A stretch of 64,000 bases of DNA from Phycisphaerales bacterium UBA2421 (GCA_002343075.1 DDRH01000056.1:1-64000); one strand, 5' to 3'; numbered from the stretch's first letter, positions 19,133 to 28,994 are shown. A program made the numbers and translations. Notes: generated by a model not told the origin, from the sequence alone.

Positions 19133-21058
19133 CTACGTCTGCAGCACTTTGACAACTTCCTCGAATGGTAAATCGACAAACTTTCCGAATAGCGGATCAT
19201 TTTTGTGCTTGCGCTTATGCAACGTCATTGCCGGGGAGTTGATCCCACACAGATATCGGGCCGCCTGTCGCGGGCTGGACACTAAACTACCTGCCGCAAG
19301 GCGAAGCTGATTAGCTGCGTCGATTATGCCAGTCTTCGGCACTGCGACGGCTGTCTGCGGGAGGGTCTGCACCGGCCCCTTGTCCCTACATGCGGCGCAG
19401 TGGCCGCAATCTTCGCTCATGGCCTCCCCGAAGTAGGCGAGCAGACGCCTCGTTCGGCAACCAGGCTCGCTGCAGAAAGCGAGGACAGTATCCAGCCGCT
19501 GAAGGTCCCGAGTTTCACGCTGCGCGAAGCGCTGGTTCATCACTGTCGCCAGTCTCTTTACATCAGCAACAGGTCGCAGCCGTTTGTACGCATGGCGAAC
19601 TCCAACGGCCTGCAGGTCTATATCTCCCTGTTCGGAAAGGTAGGTCAGAGCTGCAACAACCCTATCACGCGGCTGACCCATCGCTGCGGCAGCCTCGGCA
19701 GCATCCAGCGAACCCGTGCGGGTGGCACATTTGAGCACCCCGCGCAAAAACTCCGCTCGGCCATGGTCAAAACGGGCCAGAACCTCTGCCTGCGGGCGCA
19801 ACCATTTCACTTTGTACTGGCTGTAGAAAGCCCCCTGCGACTCAAGCACACCGTCCAGTTGCAGATAGGTCAGCAACGTTTCAACCACCAACTGACGAAT
19901 ATCGAAGTCGCTCGCGAGCTTATACGTTGATACATCGATTTGTTCGCCGGAGTTCAGAATCTGATTCAACAGTTTTTCGACCGCGGCATCGTCGGGGCGA
20001 TCGCCGTAGATGAAGTTTTCCAACGTGATGCGGTCGTCGGCGCACGCAAGTGTCTCACACACACTGGTCTTCCCGTCTCGCCCGGCGCGTCCGATCTCCT
20101 GAGCATAGTTCTCCATGCTTTTCGGCAAGTTGTAGTGATAAACATAGCGAATATCGCGCTTATCAATTCCCATCCCGAACGCAATCGTCGCAACCACAAC
20201 CGCATCCTCCGACTGCATGAACCACTCTTGTGCGCGATGCCGCACTTCCGTCTCCAGCCCGGCGTGGTAAGGCTTGGCGCGAAAACCGTGGCTTGCAAGG
20301 TACTCCGCAACATCTTCTGCGGTGCGTTGGAGGGTCACATAGACGATCGTCGGCCCGCGGGGGCGGCGGCGGAGTTGGGCAAGCAGATGGTCATTCCGCG
20401 CCGCCGACGCAACTGGCGTGATCGCAATCGCCAGGTTGGGACGATAAAAACCTGTCCTTACGACATCGTCCGGCTGAATCTCAAATGCACTGGCAATCTG
20501 CTCGGCTACAGAAGTGGTCGCGGTGGCGGTAAGCGCAAGCACGCGGCCAACATTCAGCCTGCGGGCGAGCTTGGCAAGCTTGAGGTAATCTGGCCGGAAG
20601 TTGTGCCCCCATTCACTGATGCAATGTGCTTCATCCACTGCCAGCATGGAAACCTGCTGTCGGGAAAGCGTCTGAAGAAATCGCTCATTGGCCAGCCGCT
20701 CAGGGGCGATGTAGAGGATTTTGAGCGATCCATCGCGCAAGCCCTGGTAGGTTTCAAGCGCCGTCTGCGTATCGACAGAAGAATCCAGCCGCGCCGCCGG
20801 CACGCCGCGCGATTGCAGGAAGTCGATCTGGTCTTTCATGAGCGCGATTAACGGGGAGATAACCACCGTCAGCCCATCCAACATTAGCGCGGGCAATTGG
20901 TAGCACAGACTCTTGCCCGCCCCGGTGGGGAAGATGGCGAGCGTGCTCTTACCCGCCAACAGGCGCTCGATAACCTGCGCCTGTCCGCCTCGAAAAGAAT
21001 CAAGGCTAAACCGGTCTTTCAGCACGCCCAACGCCGTCAGATGCTTTTCTGCAACCAT
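19133..21058 (-). CDS. recQ: ATP-dependent DNA helicase RecQ
   Basis: 641 residues. 3'-5' superfamily 2 helicase acting in recombination and fork repair. Visible motifs: motif 0 'FRGGQAQVI', Walker A 'FPTGAGKSLCYQLPA', DEAH-box 'DEAHCISEWGHNFRPDY', 'ALTATAT', and motif VI 'QEIGRAGRDG'. The zinc-binding cysteines (C-x2-C pattern in 'EDCGHCAAC') follow in the RQC region. A HRDC domain is not obvious; the C-terminus instead ends in 'QAARYLCGINSPAM...HPLFG'-like residues seen in some RecQ forms. It is a single gene facing the glycosyltransferase. Confidence 0.94.
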   Translation of the reverse strand: MVAEKHLTALGVLKDRFSLDSFRGGQAQVIERLLAGKSTLAIFPTGAGKSLCYQLPALMLDGLTVVISPLIALMKDQIDFLQSRGVPAARLDSSVDTQTALETYQGLRDGSLKILYIAPERLANERFLQTLSRQQVSMLAVDEAHCISEWGHNFRPDYLKLAKLARRLNVGRVLALTATATTSVAEQIASAFEIQPDDVVRTGFYRPNLAIAITPVASAARNDHLLAQLRRRPRGPTIVYVTLQRTAEDVAEYLASHGFRAKPYHAGLETEVRHRAQEWFMQSEDAVVVATIAFGMGIDKRDIRYVYHYNLPKSMENYAQEIGRAGRDGKTSVCETLACADDRITLENFIYGDRPDDAAVEKLLNQILNSGEQIDVSTYKLASDFDIRQLVVETLLTYLQLDGVLESQGAFYSQYKVKWLRPQAEVLARFDHGRAEFLRGVLKCATRTGSLDAAEAAAAMGQPRDRVVAALTYLSEQGDIDLQAVGVRHAYKRLRPVADVKRLATVMNQRFAQRETRDLQRLDTVLAFCSEPGCRTRRLLAYFGEAMSEDCGHCAACRDKGPVQTLPQTAVAVPKTGIIDAANQLRLAAGSLVSSPRQAARYLCGINSPAMTLHKRKHKNDPLFGKFVDLPFEEVVKVLQT

Positions 21059-21192
21059 AACCGCGCTCCATAAATGTTTGCAGCATGTTAGGAAAACAAA
21101 ATCCGAACGTCAAGCGAATTGTTCCCGGATTTTTAGATTTTTCAGCGGGTTGAACAATCGCGTAGATGGCGAGTAGGACTCATCGCCATTGA

Positions 21193-21648
21193 TCAGCGAT
21201 CCACCGGCGATTCGGTGCGGATGATGAACGTTGCCGGGCCGTCGTTGGTCAGATGAACGCGCATTTCGCCGCCGAACGTGCCAGTTTGCGTACAAACGCC
21301 AGTGGCGCGAACGGCTGCTACGAGCTTCTCAAAGGTGATACTCGCATGTGCAGGCGGCGCAGCGGCGTCCAGGCTTGGCCGGCGACCTTTGCGCGTGTCG
21401 GCGGCGACTGTGAAGTTGCTCACCAGCAAAATCCCCCCGCCAGTCTGCAACACGTCCAGATCAAAATGCTTATCTTCCCGTCGAAACACACGCAGGCCGG
21501 TGAGCTTCTGCGCCATCCAGTCGATTTCCTTAGCCCCATCCCCCGTTTCAACCGCCACCAGCGCCAGCAGCCCACTATCGATCGCCCCGACCGTCGCATC
21601 ACCCACCGTAACCGAAGCGCTAACGACCCGCTGTACTACTGCGATCAT
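21193..21648 (-). CDS. dtd: D-aminoacyl-tRNA deacylase
   Basis: 151 residues, family length. It hydrolyses D-aminoacyl-tRNA, clearing mischarged tRNAs. Signatures: N-terminal 'MIAVVQRVVSASVTV', 'SNFTVAADTRKGRRPS' (the S-Q-F-T-L region, here S-N-F-T-V) and the Gly-cisPro motif in 'NDGPAT'. Its ATG overlaps the trpF stop by 4 bases (ATGA), so the two are translationally coupled. The pairing with trpF has no obvious functional logic. Confidence 0.94.
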   Translation of the reverse strand: MIAVVQRVVSASVTVGDATVGAIDSGLLALVAVETGDGAKEIDWMAQKLTGLRVFRREDKHFDLDVLQTGGGILLVSNFTVAADTRKGRRPSLDAAAPPAHASITFEKLVAAVRATGVCTQTGTFGGEMRVHLTNDGPATFIIRTESPVDR

Positions 21649-22319
21649 GAGTCCGCCTTTGATGCTTCCGACACCGCCGCGATGAAATCCGCGATCTTTG
21701 CCCGGGACTTGATTCCTTTTGTTCCGTCTTCCACGCCGCTGCTTACATCGACTGCGTAGGGTTGAAACTCGCGGACGATTGCGGCGACATTCTTCGGATC
21801 AAGCCCGCCGGCGAAGATGATCGGCGGCGACATGAGTGGGTCGAGGTAGTTTTCGTCGCGCAGACGGCGGATCAGGTCCCAGTTGTTGACCACCCCGCTG
21901 CCGCCGGTTTCGACGGGCGATTCGAGTACAATGCCCACGAGGTTAGCCGGGCCGATGCGCCGCCATTGTGTTAGCTCAAATCGGATGCGCTCTGGGGTGA
22001 CTCGCAAAGCCTTGATGACGCGTAACGGCTCAAGTCCGCTGGCGGTTAGAAGTTCTTCGCGGCCGTGGAGTTGTATTGTGCCAATGCCGAACGCGCGGGC
22101 AGCGGCGATCATTTCGCTCGGCGATTCATCAGCGAAGAGCATCACCGGTGTGACAAACGCCGGCAGCGCATCGACAATCTCGGCGGCAATCGCATCGGCA
22201 ACGCAGCGCGGCGTGCCCGGCACGCGCACCAACCCCACTGCATCGGCGCCGAGTTCCGCTGCGGCAAGCGCATCGTCAACTCGCGTAACCCCGCAGATTT
22301 TGATGCGCGTTCGACTCAT
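21645..22319 (-). CDS. trpF: Phosphoribosylanthranilate isomerase
   Basis: 224 residues from ATG 22319, where the family-typical 'RTRIKICGVTR' begins; earlier in-frame starts would overlap the divergent gene. It catalyses the third step of tryptophan synthesis, an Amadori rearrangement on a TIM barrel. Visible motifs: 'KICGVTR' (catalytic Cys), 'ADAVGLV', 'IQLHG', and 'FAGGLDPKNV' with the later 'VDVSSGVE' phosphate site. It lies outside any trp operon and overlaps dtd. Only 27 bases separate its start from that of the divergent amidohydrolase. Confidence 0.93.
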   Translation of the reverse strand: MSRTRIKICGVTRVDDALAAAELGADAVGLVRVPGTPRCVADAIAAEIVDALPAFVTPVMLFADESPSEMIAAARAFGIGTIQLHGREELLTASGLEPLRVIKALRVTPERIRFELTQWRRIGPANLVGIVLESPVETGGSGVVNNWDLIRRLRDENYLDPLMSPPIIFAGGLDPKNVAAIVREFQPYAVDVSSGVEDGTKGIKSRAKIADFIAAVSEASKADS

Positions 22320-22346
22320 GTGCCAACAATCGTATGATGTCGCGGC

Positions 22347-23345
22347 ATGATCGTCGATGTCCATGTGCATGTTTCGGCATTGTCGCCCGAAAATGGTCTG
22401 ATGAGCCGGAAACTCATCCGCTCACTCCCATTCCGGTTCATCAAGTGGCGGCTGGGGCTTTCCGGCGAAGACGCCCGAACAGAGGCCCAGCTTCGCCGGG
22501 TGCTTTTCACCACGCTCGAGAACACCCCCGAACTCGACGCCGCGGTCATGCTTGCATTTGATGCGGTCCATGACCGTGCCGGCAATCTCGACCTTGCCAA
22601 CACGCATCTCTATACCCGCAACGATTACGTCATCAGCCTTGCGACACAGCACCGCAAGATACTGTTCGGCGCGTCGATCCATCCGTATCGGAAGGATGCC
22701 GTGCAGGAGCTGGAACGATGTGTGAAGGCGGGCGCAGTATTGCTGAAATGGCTCCCAATCACGCAGGGAATGAATCCTGCCGACGATGCGTGCATTCCAT
22801 TTTACGAGGCGCTGGCGCACCACAAGCTGCCGCTGCTCTGTCATACCGGCGGGGAAAAGAGCCTGCCCAATATCGCCCCCGACACGCCCTCGCCCCGACT
22901 GCTGCTTCCGGCGCTCGAACGCGGCGTGACGGTGATCGCGGCGCACTGCGGCACGCGGTCGACGTTTACCGAGCAGGATTACGTCCGCGATTTCATGGCG
23001 ATGTGTCACGAACACGAACATTTCTACGGAGACACCAGCGCGCTGAACCTGCCCACACGATCGCACGCGTTTAAAATGGTGCTGGGCGATAAGGTCGTCA
23101 GAAGCAAACTGGTTCATGGCAGCGACTGGCCGATTCCCGTCATCCCACCAATCGGGACGATCGGGCTAGCCCGGTCAGCGGAGTGCTTTATGGAAGGCAA
23201 TTGGCTCCGCCGCGATATCCTCATCAAGCAATGCATGGACTTCGACGAAGCTTACTGGCATCGCGCCGGCAGGGTGCTCAGACTGACCGGGCACAGCCAG
23301 CGGCAGTTGCAAAACCTTCACACCGCCGGCATTGAAGCCGGCTGA
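22347..23345 (+). CDS. Amidohydrolase-superfamily (type 2) metal-dependent hydrolase
   Basis: 332 residues. A TIM-barrel hydrolase of the amidohydrolase-2 kind: 'MIVDVHVHVS' supplies the first metal-binding H-x-H, 'FGASIHPYR' and 'PLLCHTGGE' are inner strands with histidines, 'VIAAHCGT' follows, and 'LVHGSDWP' has the terminal Asp. The substrate is not predictable; relatives include decarboxylases and lactonases. The last 28 bases overlap the 3' end of the minus-strand carboxypeptidase gene, so the two transcripts converge and overlap. Confidence 0.8.
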   Translation: MIVDVHVHVSALSPENGLMSRKLIRSLPFRFIKWRLGLSGEDARTEAQLRRVLFTTLENTPELDAAVMLAFDAVHDRAGNLDLANTHLYTRNDYVISLATQHRKILFGASIHPYRKDAVQELERCVKAGAVLLKWLPITQGMNPADDACIPFYEALAHHKLPLLCHTGGEKSLPNIAPDTPSPRLLLPALERGVTVIAAHCGTRSTFTEQDYVRDFMAMCHEHEHFYGDTSALNLPTRSHAFKMVLGDKVVRSKLVHGSDWPIPVIPPIGTIGLARSAECFMEGNWLRRDILIKQCMDFDEAYWHRAGRVLRLTGHSQRQLQNLHTAGIEAG

Positions 23346-24931
23346 GGCGTGGGTTGTGATGCCGGCTCGGCACCGCTGGGGGCGGTCGTCGGCTCCGCGG
23401 GCTGGCTCGCTGCCGGTAGCGGTGCGGCTGCGGGGAAGATGGGCTTTTCCGGCCAGTGATACATCACCCGGCAGGCATTATCCTGAAGCACCTCATACGG
23501 CTTCACGCTCCCATCGATCTCGTTGTAAATGAAGCTGAACGCCAGCCATTTGCCATTCTTGGTATGCACATAGCCGCTCAACGAGCGCACGCCGCTGATG
23601 TAACCGGTCTTTGCCATCACACGGCCTTCCATGTCTGCCATGCGCTTGCCGATGGTTCCATCGACGCCTGCCACGGCAAGGCTCTCCCGCCAGAGCTTGC
23701 CGTCGCGCCGATGGTGCATGGTGACGAGCAGATCGGTAATCAGACGGGCGGTGACCTGATTCGTGCGGTCCAGCCCGGAACCATCCGCAGCAACGTAGCT
23801 CCCTGCGTTGATCCGATTGGCCCAGAGAAACTCCTTCGTCGCCGCCTCGCCAAGCTTCCAACTGCCCGGCACGCTCTGGCCCCTGCGGAACATCCACTCG
23901 CGCCCGAGTGCCTTGCTCATCGCCTCGGCAAACATATTTTGGCTGTTCTTGTTGATGCGCTTGAGCACATCCGACATCGATGTTTCGTGCGTCGCGATGA
24001 TTCGATCAAACATCGGCCCCGCCGGGCTAAAGGGCAGCGCCTCGGCGCGGCGCGTCTCGCCGTCGATCGATATCCCCCGCGACTTCATGTGAACGCGAAA
24101 CGCGTCGGCAAAGAAAGCGCCGGGATCGGTGACCGGCTTGCTTTCCAGCTTTGTTTCCTTGCTCACACCGCCGGTGATGGTGAATTGCGGTGCCGATGCG
24201 GCGCGATCGATCGCCGGTGTACCCTCGCCGTTAGTCACCGTTTTGTTGGTGATAACTGCAAGATCATTGGCGGGGACGACTTCGAGCCTCGCCGGTTGGC
24301 CATCGGCACCCGGAAAAGCCTTGATGTCGATACAGTTGTCGTTGAAATTCAGCCCACTTACAGGTGCTCCGTACCAGTCGACCAGGAAATCGGGCTTCCA
24401 GCCGGTGTAGGTCAGCTCGCGGTCGAACGCGCCATCCCAGTAAATGAGATTTCCCTTGACCTTGGTCAACCCGCGGCGCTTCATGGCGTCGGCCCAGGCA
24501 TCAAACATTGTGGTGACAGTCTCGCCGCGCCACTCTGCAATCTTTGGATCGCCACAGCCTGGGTCGCCAGTGCCGATGATCCACAGATCGTCGCCGTCGC
24601 GGACAAGATATGTCTTAAACGTGTGAGCCGGGCCAAACATCGCCAGCCCCGCAGCGCTGATTGCCAGTTTTCCGTTGCTGGCAGGAATCATCGGTGTGTC
24701 GGGATTCTGACTAAACCACTCTTCCCCCGTCTGCAGGTCGATGACCTGCGCCGCCAGCATCGCCCCGCCGCGCTTGGTGTTCAGCGCATCGCTCAGTCGC
24801 GCAGCAAACTTCTCCTGTGGCGACTTGCGAACGTCGGCCACCCGCTGCTTAACCGACTGGCACCCCGCTGCAAGCAGGGTCGCGGCGATCAGGGAGACGC
24901 AGATTTTGTGAAACGAAGCATTTAGTGTCAT
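23318..24931 (-). CDS. dacB: D-alanyl-D-alanine carboxypeptidase/endopeptidase, lipoprotein
   Basis: 537 residues from ATG 24931. The signal peptide ends in the lipobox L-A-A-G-C (Cys24), so it is lipid-anchored, which is unusual for PBP4. Penicillin-binding motifs are complete: S-N-G-K (S85, K88), S-Q-N in 'NKNSQNMFAEA', and K-T-G in 'VMAKTGYISGV'. PBP4-class enzymes trim or cut D-Ala cross-links of peptidoglycan. The C-terminal tail is Pro/Ala/Ser-rich and low-complexity. It lies 88 bases downstream of a peptidoglycan amidase on the same strand, giving a wall-remodelling pair. Confidence 0.9.
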   Translation of the reverse strand: MTLNASFHKICVSLIAATLLAAGCQSVKQRVADVRKSPQEKFAARLSDALNTKRGGAMLAAQVIDLQTGEEWFSQNPDTPMIPASNGKLAISAAGLAMFGPAHTFKTYLVRDGDDLWIIGTGDPGCGDPKIAEWRGETVTTMFDAWADAMKRRGLTKVKGNLIYWDGAFDRELTYTGWKPDFLVDWYGAPVSGLNFNDNCIDIKAFPGADGQPARLEVVPANDLAVITNKTVTNGEGTPAIDRAASAPQFTITGGVSKETKLESKPVTDPGAFFADAFRVHMKSRGISIDGETRRAEALPFSPAGPMFDRIIATHETSMSDVLKRINKNSQNMFAEAMSKALGREWMFRRGQSVPGSWKLGEAATKEFLWANRINAGSYVAADGSGLDRTNQVTARLITDLLVTMHHRRDGKLWRESLAVAGVDGTIGKRMADMEGRVMAKTGYISGVRSLSGYVHTKNGKWLAFSFIYNEIDGSVKPYEVLQDNACRVMYHWPEKPIFPAAAPLPAASQPAEPTTAPSGAEPASQPTPQPASMPAV

Positions 24932-25019
24932 GGTTTGCCCAGGTGGTTTGCTCAGATAGTGGCCGGTCGGGGCGAAATCATTCCAATACGCCACAATCCA
25001 ACTCGATTTACCCTAAATA

Positions 25020-26135
25020 TCATTTCGCGGCGGCGGGCGCGGTGGCTGTTGCGGGGACAGGTCGCGGTCGCTCGATTTCACGCACTGGCTTGCCTCTTTC
25101 AGACTCCATACGCTGTAAAGCTTGCTTGGTCATGAGTTTGCGCGCTCCGCCGACGACACGATCCCAATCGAACGCCGGACCGGGGTCCTGTTTTTCCGGC
25201 TGAATATGGTAGTGCCCGAGAACGCCTTGAAACCGGTCAAAATCGGCCCGGCTCAGCGATGTCGTGATCAACTTTCCATCTTTGTCCCGGGGATAGTCGC
25301 ACTGGATTTTTGGCAGCACGGTACACAGCGCCGCGGTGAGCTTGGTAAGCGAATCATACTGCGCCGGGGTGAAGTCATACTGAACATAACTGCTGCCATG
25401 AATCTCCCCGCGGATAAGCTCCTGACGGGCAGGGCCGCCGGCATACTCCGGGTTGCGCAATAGCTTTCGACGCGCGGGCGGGATGTCGAGTTTCATGGTG
25501 CCGCTCGAGTCTTTTTCATACCACTGTTCCAGCGCGCCGGCGGTCGTGCGGTAAGCGCCCATGTGGGCGATCTCGACGCCGACACTTCGCGTGTTGGCAA
25601 TCGTGGCGTGCCAGGCGCGCTCTTTCAGGTCCATCGTCTGATAGATCGTTCCATCAACATCCACCATAAACTGCACACTCAGCCCGCGGAGGTCGTGCAA
25701 CACCTTGAAGCATTGCGAGCTGGTTCCACAGACGTCGTAGTGCATCACGAACTGGTCTACTTTCTCCTGCAACAACTCCAGCGGCCAACCGCCGCCTTGT
25801 ACTGTAGCTATCTGGGCATCGGTGAGGGTGTTGCGGCGCAGGCCGTAGCGATTGGGTGAAGTTGGCCCGCGATCCGCCTGCTGCGTGGTCGCCTCCCATG
25901 ATGATTTGTCGTATTCAACAAATCGCCGCTCGGTTCGATAAGCGTCATAACCCCCGGGATCAGTCCACAGCACGACCGGCGCGCCAGTGCGGAACAACTG
26001 TCCCGCCACGACAATCTCATCGCCGAATCTCTGTAATGGTGTGCCCGGAACGACCGTTTTCTGCGTACAGCCCGCAATTGCAAGGATCAACCCGGCGAGA
26101 ATTACGCCGGCCCGAATGGTAGAGTGTCTAATCAC
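25020..26135 (-). CDS. N-acetylmuramoyl-L-alanine amidase, lipoprotein
   Basis: About 371 residues from GTG 26135, chosen because a signal peptide with lipobox A-I-A-G-C begins there; longer starts would run into the divergent dcyD-like gene. The catalytic domain is amidase_2 type: 'QFVMHYDVCGTSSQCF' (first zinc His), 'LSVQFMVDVDGTIYQTMD', 'AWHATIANTRSVGVEIAH' (second His and NxxSVGIE), and a later His in 'LGHYHIQPEKQDPGPAFDW' with the K-x-D-P-G-x-x-F-D-W signature. It cleaves the MurNAc-L-Ala bond. Long inserts between motifs enlarge the domain. Confidence 0.88.
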   Translation of the reverse strand: MIRHSTIRAGVILAGLILAIAGCTQKTVVPGTPLQRFGDEIVVAGQLFRTGAPVVLWTDPGGYDAYRTERRFVEYDKSSWEATTQQADRGPTSPNRYGLRRNTLTDAQIATVQGGGWPLELLQEKVDQFVMHYDVCGTSSQCFKVLHDLRGLSVQFMVDVDGTIYQTMDLKERAWHATIANTRSVGVEIAHMGAYRTTAGALEQWYEKDSSGTMKLDIPPARRKLLRNPEYAGGPARQELIRGEIHGSSYVQYDFTPAQYDSLTKLTAALCTVLPKIQCDYPRDKDGKLITTSLSRADFDRFQGVLGHYHIQPEKQDPGPAFDWDRVVGGARKLMTKQALQRMESERGKPVREIERPRPVPATATAPAAAK

Positions 26136-26194
26136 GTAATCAGTTTTACCCGGCGGCGTGCCGGAGGCAACTAATCGGCACGCAAGGAAACAAC

Positions 26195-27190
26195 ATGACC
26201 CAGATTCATTCGAAAGAACCGGCGCGCGTCGTACTGGCAGCACTACCGACGCCGGTTGTTGAACTGCCTCGTCTGGCTCAACACGTTGGCTGCGATCGCC
26301 TGCTCATGAAACGCGACGATTTGACCGGAATCGAACTGTCGGGCAACAAGGTCCGCAAACTTGAGTATCTTCTCGCTGAAGCCGTCGAGCAGGGTTGCGA
26401 CACGATCATCACGAACGGCGGGCACCAATCCAATCACTGCCGCGCGACCGCCGCCGCCTGTGCTCGGCTCGGTTTGCGGCTGAGGCTGATTCTACGCGGC
26501 CCCGCGGAGGGTGCCGCGCCGTTGGTAGGCAATCTGCTACTGGATCAATTGTTTGGCGCAGAATTCAGCCTTCATGCACCCGCCGAATATGCCGCCCGCC
26601 GTGATGCGCTGATTCAAGCCGCGATCGAGCAGGAGACACGCGCCGGCCACAGGCCATATCACTTTCCCGTCGGCGGGAGTGTCCCGCTTGGGTCGTGGGG
26701 CTACATCCGGCTGGTCGCAGAATTGCTCACGCAGATTCCGACCAATTCGCTCCTGGACATCTATGTAGCGGTCAGTTCCTCCGGCACCCTGGCGGGTCTG
26801 ATTGTCGGGTGTGCATTGCTGCGCGCGAGCCACATCCGAGTCGTCGGCGTACCGGTAAGCGACTCGCTGGAGCTACTTCGTCCCGACGTGTCACAACTGG
26901 TCGCCGCGACCGTGCACAAGTACGATCTTGGTATCGATCCAGCGGGCTTGCCGATAGAAATGCACACCGGCTTCATCGGCGACGGTTACGCCATCCCGAC
27001 CCCCCAAGGGCAGGACGCACTTCGCACTGTCGGACGATTGGAAGGCATCGCGCTCGACCCAACCTACACGGCCAAGGCAATGGCTGGCTTCCTCGATGCT
27101 GTGAAGACCGGGAAAATCAGAAGCGGGGCAACGGCGATGTTTATTCACACCGGCGGAATCTTCGGGCTGCTCGCGCGCCCCACACTCTGA
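26195..27190 (+). CDS. D-cysteine desulfhydrase/ACC deaminase-like PLP enzyme
   Basis: 331 residues with AAGGAAA (26184-26190) as ribosome site. Fold type II PLP enzyme: 'LLMKRDDLTGIELSGNKVRKLEYLL' holds the PLP lysine (SGNK), 'NGGHQSNHCRATAAA' is the substrate-carboxylate loop, and 'HTGGIFGL' is the C-terminal phosphate-side Gly stretch. The family includes D-cysteine desulfhydrase (dcyD) and 1-aminocyclopropane-1-carboxylate deaminase; the two cannot be told apart with confidence here. It is divergent from the amidase gene with about 60 bases between starts. Confidence 0.85.
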   Translation: MTQIHSKEPARVVLAALPTPVVELPRLAQHVGCDRLLMKRDDLTGIELSGNKVRKLEYLLAEAVEQGCDTIITNGGHQSNHCRATAAACARLGLRLRLILRGPAEGAAPLVGNLLLDQLFGAEFSLHAPAEYAARRDALIQAAIEQETRAGHRPYHFPVGGSVPLGSWGYIRLVAELLTQIPTNSLLDIYVAVSSSGTLAGLIVGCALLRASHIRVVGVPVSDSLELLRPDVSQLVAATVHKYDLGIDPAGLPIEMHTGFIGDGYAIPTPQGQDALRTVGRLEGIALDPTYTAKAMAGFLDAVKTGKIRSGATAMFIHTGGIFGLLARPTL

Positions 27191-27273
27191 ACCGGATTGT
27201 TCGCCACGGAGGCGAAGAGGACGCGGTGAAAGGTACGCCCCGACGGCACGAGTGCGCACCGACTGCCGATGGG

Positions 27274-27720
27274 TCAACCGGGGATTTTCAGTTCCACGAG
27301 TTTCCCGTCCAGAAACTCCTGCAAAAACCCCGCTGCGGCCAGCGCATCGATTTGCTGCTTCTTCTTGCCGCGGGTGAGCTTCTCGCCGGCCCGTTTTCGA
27401 TCGTTTAGCTGCTGTTCGGCTGCAAACGAACTAAGGCGTTCATCAACGAAGACAATCGGCACGTTCACGCAAGCCTTCAGCTTCTTGACCCAGGCCACCA
27501 CTTGCCTTGCGGCGGGGCCGATTGTGTCATTCATGTTTAAGGGCAGCCCCATCACGATGCGCTCGACGCCTTCCCGTTCGACTACGGCGACAATCGGTTG
27601 CACTGCAAGATCAGGGTTTGATGTCTCGACAACCTCATACGGTGTGGCAAACTTCGCGCCTGCGTCGCTCATCGCCAACCCCACCCTACGGTTGCCCAAA
27701 TCAATGGCTAAGGTTCGCAT
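27274..27720 (-). CDS. ruvX: RuvX/YqgF-family Holliday junction resolvase-like protein
   Basis: 148 residues from ATG 27720, where 'MRTLAIDLGNRRVGLAMSD' begins. This RNase H-fold protein (YqgF) acts as a pre-16S rRNA nuclease and/or resolvase in other bacteria. Conserved points: the first Asp in 'AIDLG', 'IVMGLPLNMNDTIG' and 'VNVPIVFVDERLSS' with its acidic pair. It is 41 bases downstream of manC on the minus strand and probably cotranscribed. Confidence 0.92.
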   Translation of the reverse strand: MRTLAIDLGNRRVGLAMSDAGAKFATPYEVVETSNPDLAVQPIVAVVEREGVERIVMGLPLNMNDTIGPAARQVVAWVKKLKACVNVPIVFVDERLSSFAAEQQLNDRKRAGEKLTRGKKKQQIDALAAAGFLQEFLDGKLVELKIPG

Positions 27721-27761
27721 CAGATTAATCGTGGTGAGCGGCACGAGTCATGACAGGCTGC

Positions 27762-28859
27762 CTACATAAACCTGTCGCCGTGAAGCTCTTTCACCTTCAT
27801 CACCAGGTCTTTCACGCGTTGGGCTTCAGACTTGGGGCAGACCATGGTCGCGTCTTTTGTATGGACGATGATCATGTCGGTGACGCCAAGCGTCGCGATG
27901 AGGTGTTGGGGATCGCGGCTGAGAATGATGTTGCTATCGCTATCAACCAAGACGCACAAATCGGCATCGGTTGAGTTATCGCGCGCGTCTACCGGCATTG
28001 TCTCGGCCAGCGCCGTCCAACTGCCGACGTCGAGCCATTCAACATCCATCTCCACCACAAACACTGCAGCCCGGCCCTTCCCCTGGCTTGCCGGCTCCAT
28101 CACAGCGTAGTCGATGCTGATTTTTGGCAGTTTTTGATACGTCTCTTCCAGCACCTGCTGTTGAGACGGTGTATCCCACGCGGAGGCAATCTTGATCAAT
28201 CCGTCGTAGCTTGCGGGCAAATGAGTGGAAAGCTCGTTCAGCACGGTATCGGCGCGCCAGACAAACATCCCGCTGTTCCAATAGTAGCGCCCGGAGTCGA
28301 CATATCGGTCGGCGGTGGGCTTGTCGGGCTTTTCTTTGAAGGCAATGACCTTGTGCGCGCCGACGATCTGCCCGAGTGCTTCGCCTCGCTGGATGTATCC
28401 AAGACCGGTGTGTCCGAAGGTAGGAACGATGCCAAAGGTCACCAGTGCGTTGCGCTGCGCCGAGACGACATCAAACGCGCTGCGCAGGGCCGACTGAAAC
28501 CGCTCGACAGGCTCTATAACATGGTCGGCAGTGACAACCGCAAAGACTGCGTCCGGATCACGCTTCTGCAGAACCGCTGCAGGGAAACCGACTGCGTTGG
28601 CCGTATCGCGACCGGTTGGCTCGCCGAGGAGGTTTTGCTGCGGCAGTTCTGGGAGATTGGCCATAACCGCGCCGCGCCACCCTTCCCCGGTACATACATA
28701 AATCCGCTCCGGCGGGAGCATTCCGCGCAGCCGATCGTACGAAAGTTGAAGCAAGCTCTTGCCGCGCACCACCGGGAGAAGCTGCTTTGGCTGCCCCGCG
28801 CGCGAAAGTGGCCAAAGACGGGTGCCCGACCCTCCTGCCATGATGACGCCGTATTCCAT
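27762..28859 (-). CDS. manC: Mannose-1-phosphate guanylyltransferase
   Basis: 365 residues from ATG 28859 at 'MEYGVIMAGGSGTRLWPLSR', the nucleotidyltransferase signature G-G-x-G-T-R-L-W-P-L. It makes GDP-mannose for polysaccharide and glycoprotein synthesis. 'KPKL'-like 'AGQPKQLLPV', 'FKEKPD' and 'YYWNSGMFVW' are also present. It is the short form without the fused phosphomannose isomerase domain. The product could feed the mannosyl-type donor chemistry of surface glycans, fitting the family-39 transferase elsewhere in the window, though that link is inference. Confidence 0.92.
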   Translation of the reverse strand: MEYGVIMAGGSGTRLWPLSRAGQPKQLLPVVRGKSLLQLSYDRLRGMLPPERIYVCTGEGWRGAVMANLPELPQQNLLGEPTGRDTANAVGFPAAVLQKRDPDAVFAVVTADHVIEPVERFQSALRSAFDVVSAQRNALVTFGIVPTFGHTGLGYIQRGEALGQIVGAHKVIAFKEKPDKPTADRYVDSGRYYWNSGMFVWRADTVLNELSTHLPASYDGLIKIASAWDTPSQQQVLEETYQKLPKISIDYAVMEPASQGKGRAAVFVVEMDVEWLDVGSWTALAETMPVDARDNSTDADLCVLVDSDSNIILSRDPQHLIATLGVTDMIIVHTKDATMVCPKSEAQRVKDLVMKVKELHGDRFM

Positions 28860-28994
28860 TGATCTAAACCTGCCTGCAATGCGTTGAATGCGAGAAACTA
28901 CAAGCTGTGAGAATGCTACCACAGACGACCACCAGTGGGTATCACCGCCCACAGAAAACCAGTGATTTCTGCGAATCGCCAAAAGCGCTGAGCA

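Noticed and set aside
23456..24925. 489-residue + strand frame opposite dacB
   Set aside because: No recognisable domain; minus strand has S-x-x-K, S-x-N and K-T-G motifs.
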